Part shown: piece by piece, positions 38,504 to 41,244 of the stretch
Position numbering within the stretch: position 1 is the stretch's first letter
How the letters are laid out: every line of letters begins with the position of its first letter
Source of the DNA: a virus
IMG/VR virus record: IMGVR_UViG_3300023444_000003
Span: 1 to 41,244 of that record
Length of the DNA stretch: 41,244 nucleotides
Reading direction: 5' to 3' (one strand)
Made by a program: the position numbers and the translations under genes
The notes under the pieces: generated by a model
The model's input: the letters and a program-made list of their open reading frames with translations, nothing else
Database searches by the model: none
Told to the model about the DNA's origin: nothing

Positions 38504-40045
38504 TCAATAGTTAAAAACATCATAATCAACATCGCGGGCTTTTGCAAGTCTTTTTCTTGACCTTAATGATGTTGGGGTATTACGTCTACTAACTTTAACT
38601 GCGAATGTCAATGCCAAAGCATCCCCATGGTCTGGTGAAGCTAACCCTCTTGCCTTCATGCTGTCTTTGGCTTCTAAAATTATTTTATCGCCACCACCTT
38701 GGAACCCATACTGTGGCGCGGTTAAGTCATTGAATAATTCTTTGCTGTCGTCAACACAACCACCAAGTAACCAGTTTCGGGTCTCGCCCCACATGTAAGT
38801 GCGTAAATTATAATACTCACTGTCGGACGGAATCTTTCTACTATTAAACCATATCTCATTCACTTTATATTTCAGTTCTCGTAATCTGTCGATTACACCT
38901 GAACCATTCCCCGCATCGATATTAACTGCATCAGGATTATATTTGTCAATAGCTTCTGCACAAAAATAGGCAACTTGCATATTATCCATTGACCGAATGA
39001 TAATAGGTGCTATCGATTTAGCATCACGGCCCTGTCTAAACCGAATGACCGTACTGTCATCTCCAAATCGCGCAACATCAACACCCATTACTAAGGGTGC
39101 GCCATTATCTTTCATAATATCCCTATCAGTTGCATGTTCCACAACACCATTGCTAATAAACTGATTAGCACCTTGATGCGGGAATAAGCCCTTCACTTCA
39201 ATTCGTGCTACGTCGCTGTCTTCTCCGTGGGTATCAATAATTTTTTCATAGACTGCATGGTCAGTACCTTCGACTTCGCGACTATCAATATGCAAATTTC
39301 TCCAGTATTTTCTATGGGCATTGAAACATTTAAAAAACGAGCCACTATTTTGTCGGGGGTTACTAAATGCAATCCAGTACCGGTGTAACACTGGCTCTGT
39401 GAAAAAACCTTCGGACACTTTCCAAATACTGTCATCAATTCCGCTTGCTTCATCAAACAACAACATCATGCCTAATGGATTGTGTGCCCCGGCAAACGCA
39501 TCTGGATTCTCTGCCGACCAACTTTGGGCCTCAGAATAATAATAACCGGGGTCAATCCCTAAATCTTCCTTAACTAATTTTGAATACCACGGCGCAGGTT
39601 TAATACTAAGAGCGTGTGGTTCAAACCAATGAGCATTAATTGACATGGTTTGCCATTTTCTGAATTCAGCCCATGTTCTGGATTTCAATTGTGATTCAGT
39701 ATTGGCCGTGGTGATATTTGTACTGCCAACGATACAGGTTCGAAACCAATCTGATAACCATGCGAACAAAGCGGATTTGCCGGGTCCCCGTCCTGAAGCA
39801 ATTGCAAGTTGGTACACTTCGGGACTTTTCCCGTTATTAATTAATCTTTTATTTTTTTGAATGTGGTCAGCAATTAATAACAGTTCTCGTTTCTGCCACT
39901 TGCGGGGACCCTTGATATGTTCTAAAACTGTGTCTTTTTTCCCCCAAGGGTATGAAAACATTACATAATTATATGGGTTCTCTGTAAACCGAGGACTCCA
40001 TAACTCTCTCATAAGTTGTTCTTCTTGCTTGGCTGTGTATTTCAT
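38504..40045 (-). CDS. terL: Terminase large subunit (513 aa)
   Basis: ATPase domain: Walker A variant ASGRGPGKSA (83-92), Walker B MMLLFDEAS (D198, E199) and FSNPRQNSG as the coupling segment. Nuclease domain (RNase H-like): MGVDVARFGDD (D323), NIDAGNGSG (D377) and SPDHGDALAL (D472, D475). It pumps DNA into the prohead and cuts it. The C-terminus reads VDYDVFNY, reminiscent of the DIFS tails on other proteins here. The ribosome-binding site is weak. Confidence 0.92.
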   Translation of the reverse strand: MKYTAKQEEQLMRELWSPRFTENPYNYVMFSYPWGKKDTVLEHIKGPRKWQKRELLLIADHIQKNKRLINNGKSPEVYQLAIASGRGPGKSALFAWLSDWFRTCIVGSTNITTANTESQLKSRTWAEFRKWQTMSINAHWFEPHALSIKPAPWYSKLVKEDLGIDPGYYYSEAQSWSAENPDAFAGAHNPLGMMLLFDEASGIDDSIWKVSEGFFTEPVLHRYWIAFSNPRQNSGSFFKCFNAHRKYWRNLHIDSREVEGTDHAVYEKIIDTHGEDSDVARIEVKGLFPHQGANQFISNGVVEHATDRDIMKDNGAPLVMGVDVARFGDDSTVIRFRQGRDAKSIAPIIIRSMDNMQVAYFCAEAIDKYNPDAVNIDAGNGSGVIDRLRELKYKVNEIWFNSRKIPSDSEYYNLRTYMWGETRNWLLGGCVDDSKELFNDLTAPQYGFQGGGDKIILEAKDSMKARGLASPDHGDALALTFAVKVSRRNTPTSLRSRKRLAKARDVDYDVFNY

Positions 40046-40228
40046 GTTGTCTTAATGTCTTTGATTAATAAGGATTTGTCGTACTGTTGTGATTAATTAC
40101 CTTGTATTGTACGGGGTAATTCATGTAAAAATTTATATGTGATGTGTCCACTATGCAACGTATATCTCCCGCTCCGCGCAAAATCCGGGGTACGCCCCCA
40201 CACACCCCCCACCCTAAGTTATTGATTT
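40046..40228. other. 183-nt gap between terminase genes with G/C-rich tract; candidate cos/pac site
   Basis: In an AT-rich genome, 40187-40214 is strikingly biased: GGGG-TACG-CCCC forms a short hairpin (40187-40198), then a run of five and a run of six Cs (40195-40210) and CCC. The reverse strand has G-runs of 3, 6 and 5, which could form a G-quadruplex. An AATTACC/GGTAATT inverted repeat lies at 40095-40121. No frame with a ribosome-binding site was found. Location between terS and terL suits a packaging site. Confidence 0.5.
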
Positions 40229-40732
40229 TCAACTGAATATGTCATTGTCATGTGGGTCAAGTGATTTATAATCACCTGTACTACGCTCAATAACATCAAC
40301 AGTATCAATGACTTGATTGTCTTCGACTTCTTCATATTGTGCATTAACTATCAATAGCCTATTATTCGCATCGGCTAACGCCTTCTTGATATCGGGCTTA
40401 TCATTGATGTTTACATCCAGCTTAGTACCATACACTTTAGGATTCAGTACACCGCTGCGCCACTTACGAGCGTCTATCATGTTACGGGCTTTCTGTGGGT
40501 CTAATGTGTTATCAGCTATATTGATGATATCATCGGCTATAGAGTCAGCATGGTCTACCCGTGCGCGTTGATACAGCTTGTCAAACTCTCCATATGTCAT
40601 GCGCCACCTACGAACCGTTGATGCTTCAGGCATTCCTTCAGACTCTAAAACGGATTTAAGCGTTTCACCATTGGCTATGCGGCTGGTTATCACTTCAGCT
40701 ATAAATTGGGAATATGTGGAGGGAATCGACAT
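40229..40732 (-). CDS. terS: Terminase small subunit (167 aa)
   Basis: The N-terminal 55 residues include a helix-turn-helix (SRIANGETLKSVLESEGMPE, then ASTVRRWRMTYGEFDKLY), as in small terminases that recognise the packaging site. RARVDHADSIADDIINIADN and ARKWRSGVLNPKVYGTKLDV match the family core. The acidic tail ends DPHDNDIFS. It is the first gene of the leftward late operon, divergent from the small-gene operon. Confidence 0.85.
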   Translation of the reverse strand: MSIPSTYSQFIAEVITSRIANGETLKSVLESEGMPEASTVRRWRMTYGEFDKLYQRARVDHADSIADDIINIADNTLDPQKARNMIDARKWRSGVLNPKVYGTKLDVNINDKPDIKKALADANNRLLIVNAQYEEVEDNQVIDTVDVIERSTGDYKSLDPHDNDIFS

Positions 40733-40769
40733 TGATTCATTCTATATCTATTTGATTTATTAATCAATA

Positions 40770-40826
40770 GTGACAAAATGTGTCATGTATTGACAAAATT
40801 AGGCCCAAAGCGACAAAAATAGTCAC
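40770..40826. promoter_or_regulatory. Three phased operator-like sites (GAC-N7-GTC)
   Basis: Sites start at 40770 (GTGAC-AAAATGT-GTCAT), 40790 (TTGAC-AAAATTA-GGCCC, right half degenerate) and 40810 (GCGAC-AAAAATA-GTCAC), exactly 20 bp apart, so on one face of the helix. They lie between divergent terS and the rightward operon. A fourth, perfect copy of this dyad covers the promoter at 13859-13886. Confidence 0.65.
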
Positions 40827-40860
40827 GCACATAGTTTTTAAGTCTTTGATTGTTATATAT

Positions 40861-40892
40861 TTGAAGTTGGCACGTGGTATGCATTGTATAAT
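40861..40892 (+). promoter_or_regulatory. Candidate rightward promoter of the small-gene operon
   Basis: A perfect -10 TATAAT lies at 40887-40892, 30 nt before the ATG at 40923. The -35 is weak: TTGAAG (20-nt spacing) or TTGGCA (14-nt spacing), suggesting an activator or an atypical promoter. The operator triplet is just upstream. Confidence 0.5.
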
Positions 40893-40922
40893 CTAACTAA
40901 CATCAAAACAGGTAAATATAAA

Positions 40923-41165
40923 ATGTTTAAATTCACTTATAACGGTCACGATTACAACTATGATTTTGAAAATAATACCTTAATCAATATTGAAGGTGTG
41001 AAAGTGGCTCGAGTTGAATTAGCGGCAGATTCTAATTTTGATGAATATAACTATTTCATTCATATAGAATCAAATGAAGTTATGCAATCTATACATGAGA
41101 ACGAAATTTTGTTTTCACAAAATCATGTGATATTAGCGGGATTATATGAAAGTTTTTACAACTAA
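40923..41165 (+). CDS. Hypothetical protein (80 aa), first gene of the rightward operon
   Basis: The start at 40923 (MFKFTYNGHDYNYDFENNTL) has AACAGGTAAATATAAA upstream; a longer frame would need a TTG start at 40884 inside the -10 box. The product is a small, acidic, probably beta-rich protein ending in AGLYESFYN. The gene continues across the circle junction to the same sequence at 1-48. Function unknown. Confidence 0.6.
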   Translation: MFKFTYNGHDYNYDFENNTLINIEGVKVARVELAADSNFDEYNYFIHIESNEVMQSIHENEILFSQNHVILAGLYESFYN

Positions 41166-41244
41166 TTGAGGTAAACAAAATGGAAATATTAGAAGAAATT
41201 GCATACAATCGTATAGAATGGGATTTTGATAATAATATTGAAAC
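41118..41244. repeat. Terminal direct repeat, right copy
   Basis: Identical to bases 1-127; marks closure of the circle. Confidence 0.95.
41180..41244 (+). CDS. 5' fragment of the 44-aa gene seen whole at 63-197
   Basis: ATG at 41180 corresponds to ATG at 63; the frame is cut by the window edge after 21 codons. It is the same gene, duplicated by the terminal overlap. Confidence 0.9.
   Translation, partial: MEILEEIAYNRIEWDFDNNIE

Noticed and set aside
39730-39760. TTCGAAACC segment resembling a tRNA T-arm
   Set aside because: It lies inside terL in frame and lacks an acceptor or anticodon stem; chance similarity.
40790-40820. Perfect TTGACA as a rightward -35 box
   Set aside because: No acceptable -10 lies 16-18 nt downstream; the sequence is better explained as one of the phased operator units.
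1-41244. CRISPR array, insertion sequence or tRNA genes
   Set aside because: No regularly spaced repeats with spacers, no transposase frame with terminal inverted repeats, and no cloverleaf were recognised; the transposase-like zinc ribbon at 16441 belongs to the metallophosphoesterase.

Overview
The window is one complete tailed-phage genome of the short-tailed (podovirus) type. Bases 1-127 are repeated exactly at 41118-41244, so the true unit is a circle of about 41,117 bp. An overlap of exactly 127 nt is what a k=127 assembler leaves on a circular or circularly permuted molecule, so the window ends are probably not physical DNA ends. The DNA is AT-rich by eye. The virion genes follow a T7-like plan: portal, scaffold, capsid, two tubular tail proteins, a GNAT-like gp13 homologue, internal virion proteins and a fibre. 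No single-subunit RNA polymerase gene is visible, so host polymerase must be used. A tyrosine integrase points to a temperate or formerly temperate phage. The M15 endolysin, 3TM holin and lipobox proteins fit a Gram-negative host; the species cannot be named from the sequence.

Layout. (1) A rightward operon of about a dozen tiny genes starts at about 40890, crosses the circle junction and ends at an intrinsic terminator at 2214-2239. (2) A 569-bp gene-poor region (2198-2766) holds inverted repeats and short iterons. It is followed by a rightward pair (2767-3425); the first gene is a free-standing paralogue of the replicative helicase C-terminal domain. (3) A leftward replication and recombination operon runs 16361 to 3422: RuvC-like resolvase, dATP/dGTP diphosphohydrolase-like protein, DUF7220-like membrane protein, SNF2 helicase, acidic protein, DUF2800 nuclease, DUF2815-type ssDNA-binding protein, family A DNA polymerase, Prim-Pol primase, HNH endonuclease and RepA/DnaB-type helicase, interspersed with many small translationally coupled genes. 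(4) A rightward cassette at 16441-18969 encodes a metallophosphoesterase resembling T5 A1 with an added zinc ribbon, a small lipoprotein and the integrase. (5) A leftward late operon runs from 40732 to 18941: terminases, head, tail, internal proteins, fibre, lysis genes, and finally a Band-7/SPFH protein that converges on integrase.

The least expected signals are: a shared operator-like dyad (GAC-N7-GTC) at three sites phased 20 bp apart before the rightward operon and again over a replication-operon promoter; an identical C-terminal DIFS tail on helicase, helicase paralogue and small terminase; a 551-aa protein built from about nineteen 18-23-residue repeats; a textbook terminator hairpin inside the integrase gene; and a G/C-rich tract between the terminase genes that could mark the packaging site. 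All functional calls rest on reading motifs by eye; no database search was run.
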